A stretch of 64,000 bases of DNA from an uncultured Pseudomonadales bacterium (GCA_949372635.1 CASIAB010000007.1:357221-421220), one strand, 5' to 3'. Positions 54,854-64,000 are shown, numbered from the stretch's first letter. Program-made: numbers and translations. Notes: generated from the sequence alone by a model not told the origin.

Positions 54854-55270
54854 GTGATAGAAGACGATATAGAAGCCATAGAATCTGGCTACGAGTTTCT
54901 GTTGGCTTTTGCCGCTCAGGGACGACCCGCACAAAATGAGACGGGGCCTGGTCCTCATGCCAGGCCCATCATCGAAGGAATTTTAGCCGGGATGAAAAAC
55001 ATCTCGACTGCTTTTTCTGATAGCAAGGATGATTTCGAGCAAGTAATCGCTAGCGATTGTCGAAATGCTGGAGCTGCTATCCGTTTCATTCTTAATCAAG
55101 AAAAAATCGGATCGGAGATCGTGGACAATCTAAATGCGTCCATACACCTCCGCGCCGTGCTCACAGATTTGTTTTTGTACAGCGAAGCCTTGAAGCCGCT
55201 CGATACCACAGAGGCCTCGGCCCCGAGTGTAGCCGGTGGTGTTGAGACTTACGACGCAGCTAAGAAGTAG
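54854..55270 (+). CDS. Small helical protein of unknown function in the Mo-hydroxylase operon
   Basis: This 138-aa protein starts at GTG 54854 with no strong ribosome site. It is soluble and mostly helical (MIEDDIEAIESGYEFLLAFA and IRFILNQEKIGSEIVDNLNA), with an unstructured end. I do not recognise the family. It lies about 55 bases after the cytochrome b gene and before a strong terminator, so it belongs to the operon. A role in maturation or stability of the complex is possible but not shown. Confidence 0.7.
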   Translation: MIEDDIEAIESGYEFLLAFAAQGRPAQNETGPGPHARPIIEGILAGMKNISTAFSDSKDDFEQVIASDCRNAGAAIRFILNQEKIGSEIVDNLNASIHLRAVLTDLFLYSEALKPLDTTEASAPSVAGGVETYDAAKK

Positions 55271-55340
55271 TGCAAGACAAAAAAGTAACATAAGATTGTT
55301 TTGAAGCCGCTAGCTGGGCTACCAGAATGAAACAACGTAG

Positions 55341-55378
55341 AAACGGAATCGGATTAGCTCTTGTTCCGTTTTTTTTTA
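55341..55378 (+). terminator. Rho-independent terminator
   Basis: AAACGGAA, loop, TTCCGTTTTTTTTT: an 8-bp stem with a long T run about 70 bases after the operon's last gene. Confidence 0.9.
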
Positions 55379-55404
55379 ACTCGAATTAATCAGAGACGCT
55401 TCAA

Positions 55405-56403
55405 ATGATCAAATGGCCGGCAAGAATAGAACTCGCACAATTGCCTACACCCATTACAAAGCTGGAAAGATTCTCCAAGTGTTTTAAAGATACGACTATC
55501 TGGATCAAACGTGACGAACTTACTGGCACTGAAGTTTCCGGAAATAAGATACGCAAACTAGAGTTCTGTATTGCTGAGGCGAAGAATCGAGCATGTGACA
55601 CCTTGATTACTTGTGGAGGCATCCAATCGAATCATTGTCGAGCTACCGCCGTGCTGGGGGCGCGATTAGGTATGAAAGTACATCTTATCCTTCGCGGCGA
55701 GAAACCTGAGGTGCCAGAAGGTAATTTGCTAATGGACTATCTCTGTGGAGCCGAGATCAGCTACCTGAGCCAGGGTCAATGGCGCGGTCATGAGGACTTG
55801 GCGACAGAATTACAGGCCCTCTATGCTTCAGGGGACCGAAAAGCTTTCTTCATTCCAGTTGGAGCCAGTGACGAAGTTGGGCTCTGGGGTTACATAAAGG
55901 CCAGCGAAGAACTAAACCAGGATTTTCTAAATTTGAAGATAGAGCCTGAATATATAGTTACCGCTACTGGCTCTGGAGGAACTCAGGGAGGATTGATTGT
56001 CGGCACTGAACTACTAGGTATGAAGAGTCAGGCGGTAGCTTTTAATGTCAGCGATGATGCTGCTTACTTTGAGCGGAAGATTCGTGAAGATGTGTCGCTT
56101 TGGAAGCAACGATACAATCAAGAATTCGATGAGGATAAGATGAATATAAAAACTGTAGAGGGCTATATGGGTCCAGGCTATGGTGTTGCAGGCCCTGAGA
56201 TTTTTGATAGTATTGCGGTCTTAGCCCGCAGTGAGGGCATATTTTTAGACCCTGTCTATACAGGAAAAGCCTTTCATGGCATGGTAACCGAGCTTCAAAA
56301 AGGCGACGTAGGGCAGCTACCGGGCGCAAAAAATGTGGTTTTCATCCATACGGGCGGCTTGTTTGGAGTGTTCCCCCAACAGGAAAATTTCCGTTTTGAC
56401 TAG
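55405..56403 (+). CDS. D-cysteine desulfhydrase / ACC deaminase family PLP enzyme
   Basis: This 332-aa enzyme belongs to fold type II. The N-terminus LAQLPTPITKLERFSK and IWIKRDELTGTEVSGNKIRKLEF carry the PLP Lys in SGNKIRKL. ITCGGIQSNHCRATAVLGARLG binds substrate, and ATGSGGTQGGLIVG is the phosphate loop. It may split D-cysteine to pyruvate, sulphide and ammonia, or deaminate related D-amino acids; true ACC deaminase activity is less likely. It precedes the TolB-like gene by about 30 bases on the same strand. Confidence 0.87.
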   Translation: MIKWPARIELAQLPTPITKLERFSKCFKDTTIWIKRDELTGTEVSGNKIRKLEFCIAEAKNRACDTLITCGGIQSNHCRATAVLGARLGMKVHLILRGEKPEVPEGNLLMDYLCGAEISYLSQGQWRGHEDLATELQALYASGDRKAFFIPVGASDEVGLWGYIKASEELNQDFLNLKIEPEYIVTATGSGGTQGGLIVGTELLGMKSQAVAFNVSDDAAYFERKIREDVSLWKQRYNQEFDEDKMNIKTVEGYMGPGYGVAGPEIFDSIAVLARSEGIFLDPVYTGKAFHGMVTELQKGDVGQLPGAKNVVFIHTGGLFGVFPQQENFRFD

Positions 56404-56435
56404 TGTATAGCCGATAGACTCAGGACAGAATCAAT

Positions 56436-57683
56436 ATGAAAGACCACATATCAAATTTTGGACCGGACAACATTATGGACAAGACCTGTCGAAAAAAGCT
56501 CAACAAGGCTCTGATCGCGATTAGCTTTATCTTACCCGGATATCTCGGACTTTCTGCTGTGGCTATAGCCCAGGATGGGAGTGATGGCGCGAGCTCATAC
56601 AGTGAGCCGGACGGCGTGGCTGCTGCGAGCTACTACGCGCCGAAGCCGGCAAATGAATTAATGGAGAGCGATAATGAAGATCAGCTGCTCTCAAACACTC
56701 ATCAACTGATAGAAGGTAGCCTGCGTTCTGGAGAGGGCTATTTTGGTGCAAATGGTGACCGTTTCATCTACCAGAGCGAAACCGCTGGCGACAATCCCTT
56801 TTACCAAATCTACATCTTAAATCTAGTGGATGGCAGCTCACAAAAGGTGTCTCCCGGAATTGGGCTTACTACTTGCTCATGGATTCATCCGGCTCTAGAT
56901 TTGGTGATGTTTTCCTCTACACATGAGGATCCAGATGCGCGCTCTAAGCAGGCAGAGGAGATAGCGATTCGTGAGAGTGGAATCAGCCGCCCCTATGGAT
57001 GGGACTACGACCGACACTACGATATCTATCAGGCAGACAGTAACGGCAATAACCTAGTGAACCTTACCAGCACCGATGGTTATGACGCTGAGGGTTCCTA
57101 TTCAGCAGATGGTAGCCAGATTCTATTCGCGTCAAACCGAGAGGCCTATCTGCGAAATTTGAGTCAGGCTGAGCAAAAACTTTTTGACGACGACGCGTCG
57201 TATTTCATGGACCTCTACATAATGGATGCAGACGGATCGAACGTTAGGCAGATTACTCATTCGCCTGGCTACGATGGCGGTCCTTTCTTTAGCCCAGACA
57301 ATAACAAGGTTGTGTGGCGTCGCTTTAATCCAGATGGTAACTCTGCAGAGATCTGGACTATGAATGTAGACGGCAGTGGTCAGCGCCAATTGACCGCAGA
57401 TGCGATGGTCTCCTGGGGCCCCTACTATCATCCAAGCGGCGACTATATTATCTATTCCAGCAATATCCTTGGTAATGCGAATTTTGAACTGTTCATGATA
57501 GACCCGATAGGAATGAATCCTCCAGTTCGTGTAACCAATACTGCAGGCACAGATATCCTTCCGGTATTCTCACCCGATGGAAGTCAGCTGGCCTGGAGTA
57601 CTACGCGCACTGCTGATGGAACCTCACAGATTCACATGAGCGATTGGAATCACCAACAAGCACTGCAGCTTTTGGGGCTGTAA
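56436..57683 (+). CDS. Exported TolB-like beta-propeller (PD40 repeats)
   Basis: This 415-aa protein has a signal sequence (LIAISFILPGYLGLSAVAIA); translation may start at M1 or at the Met at residue 14 (MDKTCRKK). The body is a beta-propeller with PD40/WD40-like repeats: DRFIYQSETAGDNPFYQIYI, AEGSYSADGSQILFASNR, DGGPFFSPDNNKVVWRRF, SWGPYYHPSGDYIIYSSN and LPVFSPDGSQLAWSTTR. It is likely a periplasmic protein of the TolB/WD40-like superfamily, not the Tol-Pal TolB itself, since no tol genes are near. It precedes the M1-M28 peptidase by about 18 bases, so the two are probably co-transcribed. Confidence 0.87.
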   Translation: MKDHISNFGPDNIMDKTCRKKLNKALIAISFILPGYLGLSAVAIAQDGSDGASSYSEPDGVAAASYYAPKPANELMESDNEDQLLSNTHQLIEGSLRSGEGYFGANGDRFIYQSETAGDNPFYQIYILNLVDGSSQKVSPGIGLTTCSWIHPALDLVMFSSTHEDPDARSKQAEEIAIRESGISRPYGWDYDRHYDIYQADSNGNNLVNLTSTDGYDAEGSYSADGSQILFASNREAYLRNLSQAEQKLFDDDASYFMDLYIMDADGSNVRQITHSPGYDGGPFFSPDNNKVVWRRFNPDGNSAEIWTMNVDGSGQRQLTADAMVSWGPYYHPSGDYIIYSSNILGNANFELFMIDPIGMNPPVRVTNTAGTDILPVFSPDGSQLAWSTTRTADGTSQIHMSDWNHQQALQLLGL

Positions 57684-57701
57684 TCCTAGCCGCGTCTCTT
57701 A

Positions 57702-60700
57702 GTGTCCAAGAATGTTATGACAAACAGGATTTCAAAAAGCGTGCTGCATCGAACAGTTATTGTTGGTTTAAGCCTGTGCGGCGCACTCTCATTTTTAATG
57801 GCTACAGTATCGGCGCAGATTGCAGGTGCAGTGCAAACTGAGCCAGCGCTTGTCCACCATAGTCTTAAAGTAATCCTCGATCCACAGAATCAGTCGCTCT
57901 CGGTAGAGGACACCGTTACTCTACCGGATTCGATGCTGGCCTCGCCATTAAGCTTCTCGCTGAACAGTAATCTTCGTATCAGCAATAATCCCAGGCGCCT
58001 CCAAGTACTTGCAACCGATCCGGCAGAGAATGAACCAGGGATCAACAATACTGGTGGTCTGGCCGCAGCAACGACCGTGTACAGCATCAGTCCAAGCCGC
58101 AGAAATTCAAATCAGTTAGTTCTAATCTATAGCGGGACGATATTCGATACCGCCGAACAGACAAGCGCTGAGTATGCGCAGAGCTTTGCCCAGAGCTCAG
58201 GCACTATCAGCGAGCAAGGCGTCTATTTGAACAAGGGGAGCGTCTGGGTTGCAGACTTTGGAAGCGACTTGATCAGTTTCGACGTGCAGGTAGAGTTCGC
58301 CGATTCAGCGAGTAGCTGGACTGCAGTTAGCCAAGGGGATCGCCTTGGTGGCAACGGCTGGAAAAGTGATCAGCCCATGGAAGAGGTTTATCTGATCGCG
58401 GCTAATTTCACCGAGTATTCACAACAAGCTGATGATGTTGAAGTTCTTGCCTACCTGCGAACACCGGATTCGGATCTTGCAACTAAATACATGGATGCGA
58501 CAGGACGTTACCTAGCTTTATACGAACCACTACTCGGCGAATACCCTTATAGCAAGTTTGCCTTAATCGAAAATTTTTGGGAAACCGGTTACGGGATGCC
58601 GTCGTTTACCCTCCTCGGCGAACAAGTGATTCGTTTCCCCTTCATACTCGAGTCTTCCTACCCGCATGAAATTCTACACAACTGGTGGGGCAACGGAGTC
58701 TATCCTGACTACGAGACAGGAAACTGGAGTGAAGGCTTAACGGCTTATCTTGCCGACCATTTGTTCCGAGAAATGGATGGCTTGGGGCATGAGTATCGAA
58801 AAGAAATGCTGGCAAGGTACAAGAACTACGTTGCCGAAGGAACAGACTTTCCTCTCTCACAATTTACCTCGCGTAACTCGGCGGCATCCCAAGCAGTAGG
58901 CTATGGAAAGACCCTTATGCTCTGGCATATGCTTCGAATTCAGATGGGGGATGAACTATTTCTGGCAGGGCTGCGACAGTTCTATGAGGACTACAAATTC
59001 AAACGTGCGACATTCGAAGATATCTCGCTACATTTTTCCGTGTTAAGTGGCTTGGACCTTAGCGGCTTCTTCAGTCAGTGGGTTGATCGAACTGGCGCGC
59101 CAGAGTTATCTATCTCAGTGGAAGAGGTCATTGGTGATCGTGCTCGAATAATGTTCGCGCAGATTCAGGCAGGAGATCCTTACGCACTTAGAGTTCCAGT
59201 TGCGCTCTATTACGAAGGAAACGATATTCCGAAAATATATGACATCGATATTACTCAGCGACTCGAAGGCGTCATGGCTGATAACTACGATCAACTGCAG
59301 GCTGTATTGGTCGACCCTTATTTTGACGTATTCCGAACTTTGGATAGGGAAGAGACGCCTCCTACTATCGGCGAATTATTCGGTGCCCAGTCTATTAGCT
59401 TTGTATTGCCGCAAGCGAACCGACAGTACTGGGCGCTGATGGTTGAGTCCTTTGCCGCGGGTGTCGATGCGCAGATCGTAAATGCAGAAGATATCGCAGA
59501 ACTACCGCAGGATAGGTCGGTGTGGGTACTCGGGCGCGACAATCCGTTTGCACAATCTGTATTCGCTGCGAGTGAGCTGTATGGGGTTCAGATGAGTCCA
59601 GCGGGAATTCTCATGGGTGGATCAGATGTAGAGTTTGCAGACAGAAGCAGTGTGCTCGTTGCTCGCCATCCAACCAATTCGGATCTCGCCCTGGGTTTCA
59701 TCGATGTAAACCAGATGATAGCGATGCCCGGAATGACCGAGAAGTTGCCGCACTACGGGAAATATTCCTATCTGAGTTTCTTGGGCGATGAGCCTACGAA
59801 CGATGTAAAAGGGGTTTGGTCGAGCCCGGATTCACCTATGCAATGGATCAAGCCAGGTATTCAGGTCGGGGTAAATTTCGAGATTCTACCTGTGCAGGAG
59901 CCGCTTACCGTGCTTCCTTCGAAGTATCGGGTTGATCAGTTAAGAGAGCACACGACAAAGCTGAGTTCCGTAGAATTTCAAGGTAGAGGGTTAGGGACGA
60001 GTGGCATCGATCTGGCTGCGCAATACATTGCAGGACAATTTCGAGCCGCCGGACTACAAACTATTAATGGAACCTATAGTCAAGTATGGAGTGAAAGTGT
60101 TGCTGGGAAAGGCAATGTCAAGATGACGAATATCGTCGGCATGATTCCGGGCGTGAATCCTTCGCTTAGTGATGAACCTGTGATTATAGCCGCACACTAT
60201 GATCACCTAGGTATCGATGCTCAATCGGGGCGTCATTTCCCGGGCGCAGACGACAACGCGTCTGGTATCGCTACGTTGATAGAAGTAGCGAATCAACTCG
60301 TGCGCGCTTTCACGCCGCAGAGACCGATTCTTTTCGTTGCATTCAGCGGAGAAGAATCCGGCTTACTCGGCTCAAAATATTTTGTAGACAACCCTCCCGC
60401 TGGTTTCAGCGCTGAAGGCTTCTACGCCATGATCAATCTCGACGCTGTGGGGCGTCTCGATGGCAGAGACCTACAAGTATTCGCCACCGATAGCGCCTAT
60501 GAATGGCCCTTTATGGCACAAGGCATCGGGTTCACCATCGGTGTAAATTCCAGTTTTCCTGCCAACACGATTGCTAGCAGCGATCATGTAAGCTTCCTGA
60601 ATGCTGGCATACCGTCTATCCATCTATTTAGCGGTGTTCATGAGGATTATCATCAACTGAGTGACAGTGCAGACACGCTCGATCTGGCTGGTATGGCTGA

Positions 60701-61085
60701 TGTGGCGCTCTGGCTAGAAGAGGCTGCGGTCTATCTCGCGGATAATACTGAACCGCTGCGAGTGACGCTTGCGGGTGTTCCTGTGAGAGTGCAGTCAAGA
60801 GTTGCCGGTGCGAGCGGAGAGCGATCTGCGAGTCTGGGCACTGTGCCAGACTTTGCTTTTTCGGGTGCTGGAGTGCGCATAAGTGATGTTACTCCAGGCG
60901 GAGCTGCAGAGCAGGCCGGACTTCGAGCTGGAGATATTCTGCTCAACTACAATGAGCAACCTATGACGGATCTTCAGGTCTATTCCAACCTACTGAGGGA
61001 ATCAGCACCCGGGGATACCGTTCGCTTGGATATTCAGCGTGATGATCAGCGGCTAACCGCAGAGGCCGTCCTGCAAGCGCGCTAG
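57702..61085 (+). CDS. Fused M1 aminopeptidase-like, M28 peptidase and PDZ protein
   Basis: This 1127-aa exported protein (signal VIVGLSLCGALSFLMATVSA) joins three parts. Residues 40 to 500 form an M1-like unit with zinc site HEILHNWWGNGVYP, then the third ligand in NWSEGLTAYLADHLF. Residues about 740 to 1020 form an M28 peptidase: VIIAAHYDHLG, FPGADDNASGIATLIE, VAFSGEESGLLGSKYF, NLDAVGRLDGRDL and HEDYHQLSDSADTLDL. Residues about 1050 to 1127 are a PDZ domain (GVRISDVTPGGAAEQAGLRA). The start is GTG 57702 or ATG 57717. Both metal sites look intact. It is probably a periplasmic peptidase handling peptides in two steps. Confidence 0.92.
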   Translation: MSKNVMTNRISKSVLHRTVIVGLSLCGALSFLMATVSAQIAGAVQTEPALVHHSLKVILDPQNQSLSVEDTVTLPDSMLASPLSFSLNSNLRISNNPRRLQVLATDPAENEPGINNTGGLAAATTVYSISPSRRNSNQLVLIYSGTIFDTAEQTSAEYAQSFAQSSGTISEQGVYLNKGSVWVADFGSDLISFDVQVEFADSASSWTAVSQGDRLGGNGWKSDQPMEEVYLIAANFTEYSQQADDVEVLAYLRTPDSDLATKYMDATGRYLALYEPLLGEYPYSKFALIENFWETGYGMPSFTLLGEQVIRFPFILESSYPHEILHNWWGNGVYPDYETGNWSEGLTAYLADHLFREMDGLGHEYRKEMLARYKNYVAEGTDFPLSQFTSRNSAASQAVGYGKTLMLWHMLRIQMGDELFLAGLRQFYEDYKFKRATFEDISLHFSVLSGLDLSGFFSQWVDRTGAPELSISVEEVIGDRARIMFAQIQAGDPYALRVPVALYYEGNDIPKIYDIDITQRLEGVMADNYDQLQAVLVDPYFDVFRTLDREETPPTIGELFGAQSISFVLPQANRQYWALMVESFAAGVDAQIVNAEDIAELPQDRSVWVLGRDNPFAQSVFAASELYGVQMSPAGILMGGSDVEFADRSSVLVARHPTNSDLALGFIDVNQMIAMPGMTEKLPHYGKYSYLSFLGDEPTNDVKGVWSSPDSPMQWIKPGIQVGVNFEILPVQEPLTVLPSKYRVDQLREHTTKLSSVEFQGRGLGTSGIDLAAQYIAGQFRAAGLQTINGTYSQVWSESVAGKGNVKMTNIVGMIPGVNPSLSDEPVIIAAHYDHLGIDAQSGRHFPGADDNASGIATLIEVANQLVRAFTPQRPILFVAFSGEESGLLGSKYFVDNPPAGFSAEGFYAMINLDAVGRLDGRDLQVFATDSAYEWPFMAQGIGFTIGVNSSFPANTIASSDHVSFLNAGIPSIHLFSGVHEDYHQLSDSADTLDLAGMADVALWLEEAAVYLADNTEPLRVTLAGVPVRVQSRVAGASGERSASLGTVPDFAFSGAGVRISDVTPGGAAEQAGLRAGDILLNYNEQPMTDLQVYSNLLRESAPGDTVRLDIQRDDQRLTAEAVLQAR

Positions 61086-61231
61086 CGCAGCGTACTAAAG
61101 AGAAATGCTGCAAGTAGGCACAGCACAGCTACCGTAATTAGATGAACACTCATGACCGATTTCTTCGCTGCCCATTTATACGTCTTCTCCTCAACGAACA
61201 GACAATTCTGAGTCTTTTTGAACAGTTTCAC
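61082..61231 (-). CDS. Small single-helix membrane protein
   Basis: I choose the GTG start at 61231: an AAGGAG ribosome site lies eight bases upstream (aaggagtatccgGTG), giving 49 aa (VKLFKKTQNCLFVEEKTYKW, then VHLITVAVLCLLAAFLF). It has a basic soluble start and one C-terminal hydrophobic helix. No family is recognised. Its stop codon shares the palindrome CTAG with the stop of the convergent M1-M28-PDZ gene. The good ribosome site supports it as a real small gene. Confidence 0.55.
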   Translation of the reverse strand: MKLFKKTQNCLFVEEKTYKWAAKKSVMSVHLITVAVLCLLAAFLFSTLR

Positions 61232-61523
61232 CGGATACTCCTTAGCAATTGATAGTAGATTAGCGTGTATTACAACGCAGTAATCTGACAAGCGATGGGC
61301 CGTATAAAGGCAGGTTGCAGGTCAATAGTGACGAAATATGGCAAATAACTAGTTTTGACCCGCAAGCCCCTAAAGAGGCAGCGCTGCATCTAGAGTAAAC
61401 TTGTGACTATTTGTTTCCGATTGTTAATTCTTGAAATGGATAGGATATAGTGATTCCACTATTATCTTGCCTGACCGAGCTAGTATTGGTCGCAGCGATG
61501 AAAAGCCACCTCAGAGTGAAAAA

Positions 61524-63908
61524 ATGAAAGTTACCTTCTTGCGCGCTTGCCTTGGTCTATCCTTCTCCTTGCTGTCATGGCCACTTCTAGCTCAACAATC
61601 TATACCGCAGATGACGCGTTTAGACGAAAGCGTTGCCAATATTAACCTCGACGGATTCGTCGACGAGGCAGTTTGGGATAACTTGCCGGTGATCGACGGC
61701 ATGAAGGTCATCAATCCTGACACACTGGCAGACGCTGTCTACGAGACCCATATTCGGATGTTCTATACCGAACAGGGGATCTATATCTCTGCGATTAATT
61801 ATCAACCCCCCGGCACACTAGTTGCGCGCATGACCTCTAGAGACACACAGCTCGATCGCGATGGCTTCGTGGTGGGTATAGATGCTTCAGGTGACGGCCT
61901 GTACGGATATTTTCTACGCATCAATCTCGGCGATTCATTGACCGATGCATCGCTACTCCCAGAACGTCAAATGAACATGCAGTGGGATGGATCCTGGAAT
62001 GGTCGCACTCAGGCGTTGGACGACGGTTGGAGCGTGGAGTACTACATTCCCTGGGCCATGATGCCACTGCCCCAGGTAGAAGATGTGCGGCAGGTCGGGT
62101 TCTATTTCGAGCGGCAGGTCGGGCATCTCGGTGGCGAGGCCTGGTCCAATCCACCACTACCTCGTACCGTGAATCAGTATTTGTCCGCGTTCCAGAAATA
62201 CGAACTCAGGGACATAGAGCCACGCAGACAGCTTACCTATTACCCCTTTGCCTCGACTGTCGTAGACAATATTTCAAACGAGACTGAATTCAAAGTTGGA
62301 ACTGAGATTTTCTGGAGACCTACAACGAACACTCTCCTGTCCGCTACGCTGAATCCAGATTTCGGTAATGTTGAATCGGACGATGTGGTGGTCAACTTGA
62401 CCGCGTTTGAAGTATTTTTTCCTGAGAGGCGTTCCTTTTTCCTCGAAGGGCAGGACATCTTCAATACCTCGCCACGCACCTCTGGTCGAGGCGGCCCAGG
62501 CGGCCCTATCTCGCTATTAAACACGCGCCGTATAGGTGCTGCTGCATTGTACGATGTGCCAAGTGACGTAAGTGTAGTGCCGACAGATTTAAGTAGAAAT
62601 ACGGAACTCTTGGGCGCAGTAAAACTGGCCGGTCAGAATGGCAACTGGCGCTATGGAACCTTACTCGCCTCAGAAGACGATAGCGAAATTCGGGGCACAC
62701 TTGCTGATGGCTCTCGAGTTAATTTGCAGGCTGAGGGGCGTGACTTCACCATAGCTAGAGTGTTATACGAAGACACCAGCGCGGGTGGTCGTCGGGCATT
62801 GGGCTGGATGGGCACAGACGTTTCCCATTCTGAGATCGATGCCACTGTTAATTCGATAGACGCTCATTACTTTTCAGCGGACAGCCGCTGGGTAGTAGAC
62901 AGTCAATTTATGCATAGTGATGTGCAGGGTGTTACTGGAACCGGTGGTTTCGCTGATGTGAGTTTTCGCCCGCGCAGGGGAGCACAACACACGCTTCGCT
63001 CTACCTATATAGACGATACGTTGGATATTTCCGATCTTGGGTTCTTGGCACGAAACGATCAGATGAATATGGACTATAGCTATTTCTTAACAGAATCCGA
63101 TATTCCTGAACTTCGCCAGAGAACCACCAGCGTATTCTTTACCAATCAATGGAACACTTCAGGGCAGCCAGTGCGCATGGGCTTGTTCCTAAATCGTGGC
63201 TACAATTATCTCAACAACGATAACCTCGACGTCAGTTTTCGTTATTTCCCTAGACGCGTTGATGACAGGCTGGGGCGCGGCACGGGCGACTTTCGTTTGC
63301 CAGAGCGCTGGGGCGCAAACGTTCGCTACAGCACAAATCCAGCAGAGTCGATCTCCTACAACCTCAGTCTGAATTTAGACACGGACGAACTCGGTCCGGC
63401 TAGAATAATAGGTGGAGCAGGCATCGTGTGGCGGCCTGACGACCGCTTCTCCACCGATCTTAGTCTAAACTACACCGATAGGGAGGCGCTTCTGGTACAC
63501 AAAGGTGGTGGTAACTACACAAGCTTCGAAGCCCATCAATGGGCTCCTAAATTGGAGATGAATTACTTCGTAACAGCGTTTCAGCAACTTAGACTTACCG
63601 CACAATGGACTGCTATCAAGGCGTTTGAAAATCGCTTTTGGCAGGTAAATCCTAATAGTTTAGATTTTCTGCAGCAGGTGGCTAATCCTGATACGACTCC
63701 GGACGATTTCGTTATCAGCCGTCTCACCTTTCAAGCTAGATATCGTTGGCAGATCGCTCCACTGTCTGATCTATTCGTGGTCTATACTCGGGGAAGCAAC
63801 TTGCCGAGCAATTCCTTCAATACTTTCCAGGATCTCCTCGAGCAGTCATGGAACGACAGAATTGTTGATACGATCGCTATTAAATTGCGCTATCGACTGG
63901 GTTCTTAA
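61524..63908 (+). CDS. DUF5916 protein: N-terminal CBM9-like domain and outer-membrane beta-barrel
   Basis: I place the start at ATG 61524, where a signal peptide begins (MKVTFLRACLGLSFSLLSWP); this gives 794 aa. The N-terminal domain has the carbohydrate-binding-9-like pattern (INLDGFVDEAVWDNLPVIDG, ETHIRMFYTEQGIYISAINY). From about residue 200 the DUF5916 part follows, with SATLNPDFGNVESDDVVVNL, TAFEVFFPERRSFFLEGQDI and alternating beta strands to KLRYRLGS. The family is thought to be outer-membrane, often beside TonB receptors or peptidases. It follows the peptidase cluster but has its own promoter region. Confidence 0.88.
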   Translation: MKVTFLRACLGLSFSLLSWPLLAQQSIPQMTRLDESVANINLDGFVDEAVWDNLPVIDGMKVINPDTLADAVYETHIRMFYTEQGIYISAINYQPPGTLVARMTSRDTQLDRDGFVVGIDASGDGLYGYFLRINLGDSLTDASLLPERQMNMQWDGSWNGRTQALDDGWSVEYYIPWAMMPLPQVEDVRQVGFYFERQVGHLGGEAWSNPPLPRTVNQYLSAFQKYELRDIEPRRQLTYYPFASTVVDNISNETEFKVGTEIFWRPTTNTLLSATLNPDFGNVESDDVVVNLTAFEVFFPERRSFFLEGQDIFNTSPRTSGRGGPGGPISLLNTRRIGAAALYDVPSDVSVVPTDLSRNTELLGAVKLAGQNGNWRYGTLLASEDDSEIRGTLADGSRVNLQAEGRDFTIARVLYEDTSAGGRRALGWMGTDVSHSEIDATVNSIDAHYFSADSRWVVDSQFMHSDVQGVTGTGGFADVSFRPRRGAQHTLRSTYIDDTLDISDLGFLARNDQMNMDYSYFLTESDIPELRQRTTSVFFTNQWNTSGQPVRMGLFLNRGYNYLNNDNLDVSFRYFPRRVDDRLGRGTGDFRLPERWGANVRYSTNPAESISYNLSLNLDTDELGPARIIGGAGIVWRPDDRFSTDLSLNYTDREALLVHKGGGNYTSFEAHQWAPKLEMNYFVTAFQQLRLTAQWTAIKAFENRFWQVNPNSLDFLQQVANPDTTPDDFVISRLTFQARYRWQIAPLSDLFVVYTRGSNLPSNSFNTFQDLLEQSWNDRIVDTIAIKLRYRLGS

Positions 63909-64000
63909 ACAGCTTCTGACGACTACTGTTGTATTGCCGGTATGCTTTGTAATATAAACGACACAGTCCGTCGCTTAGACTTACGATCAATCATTTTCAT

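Noticed and set aside
63930-64000. Minus-strand ATG at the right edge (MKMIDRKSKRR...)
   Set aside because: The frame ends after about 25 codons and has no family features or visible ribosome site within the window.

Overview
The window looks like chromosomal DNA from a free-living, probably marine, aerobic gammaproteobacterium. The pointers are the zapA / 6S RNA / 5-formyl-THF cyclo-ligase arrangement, pepP-ubiH-ubiI ubiquinone genes, a NhaD-type sodium antiporter, an ImuA/ImuB/DnaE2 SOS mutagenesis set with canonical CTG-N10-CAG LexA boxes, and many exported oxidoreductases, c- and b-type cytochromes and peptidases. I cannot fix the genus from sequence alone. I saw no tRNA, rRNA, CRISPR array, insertion sequence or phage module.

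Layout. 1-4.6 kb: end of a secreted protein of unknown function, an RnfD/UnbU-like membrane protein with a Cys-rich Sel1-like tail coupled to a formylglycine-generating-enzyme-like protein, and a broken DUF6515-like gene. 4.6-9.2 kb (minus): PQQ lipoprotein dehydrogenase, cytochrome c5, exported esterase, AtaL/DUF1857 protein and exported SurE. 9.3-12.4 kb (plus): exported HAD phosphatase, Old Yellow Enzyme and diheme cytochrome c. 12.4-22.4 kb: class II cytochrome c, M13 peptidase, cytochrome b561 pair, threonine synthase, a small double-glycine-leader peptide, GST, serine hydrolase, a Gly-rich secreted peptide and a second copy of the secreted family seen at the left edge. 22.5-28.2 kb: dnaE2 facing imuA-imuB tail to tail, each side with its own LexA box. 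28.3-35.9 kb: housekeeping genes (fau, 6S RNA, zapA, TIGR02449, pepP, ubiH, ubiI) with a three-gene minus-strand block splitting ubiH from ubiI.

36-41.5 kb is an eroded zone: an ABC exporter with one frameshift, a LysE-type exporter with two frameshifts and a lost start, and a truncated, multiply frameshifted NatB-like permease. 41.5-49.3 kb (minus): nhaD, gltD, gltB. 50-55.3 kb (plus): a Tat-exported molybdenum hydroxylase operon of the PaoABC type ([2Fe-2S], Mo-cofactor and FAD subunits) with a cytochrome b and a small unknown protein. 55.4-63.9 kb: a D-cysteine desulfhydrase/ACC deaminase-family enzyme, a TolB-like propeller, a very large M1-M28-PDZ fused peptidase, a small convergent membrane peptide and a DUF5916 outer-membrane protein.

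The most interesting items are the orphan double-glycine-leader peptide (18.07 kb), the split convergent SOS mutasome, the cluster of decaying exporters, the M1-M28-PDZ fusion, and the RnfD/Sel1 plus FGE pair. No wholly new multigene system is evident. The peptide and the RnfD/Sel1-FGE pair are the best candidates for undescribed biology.
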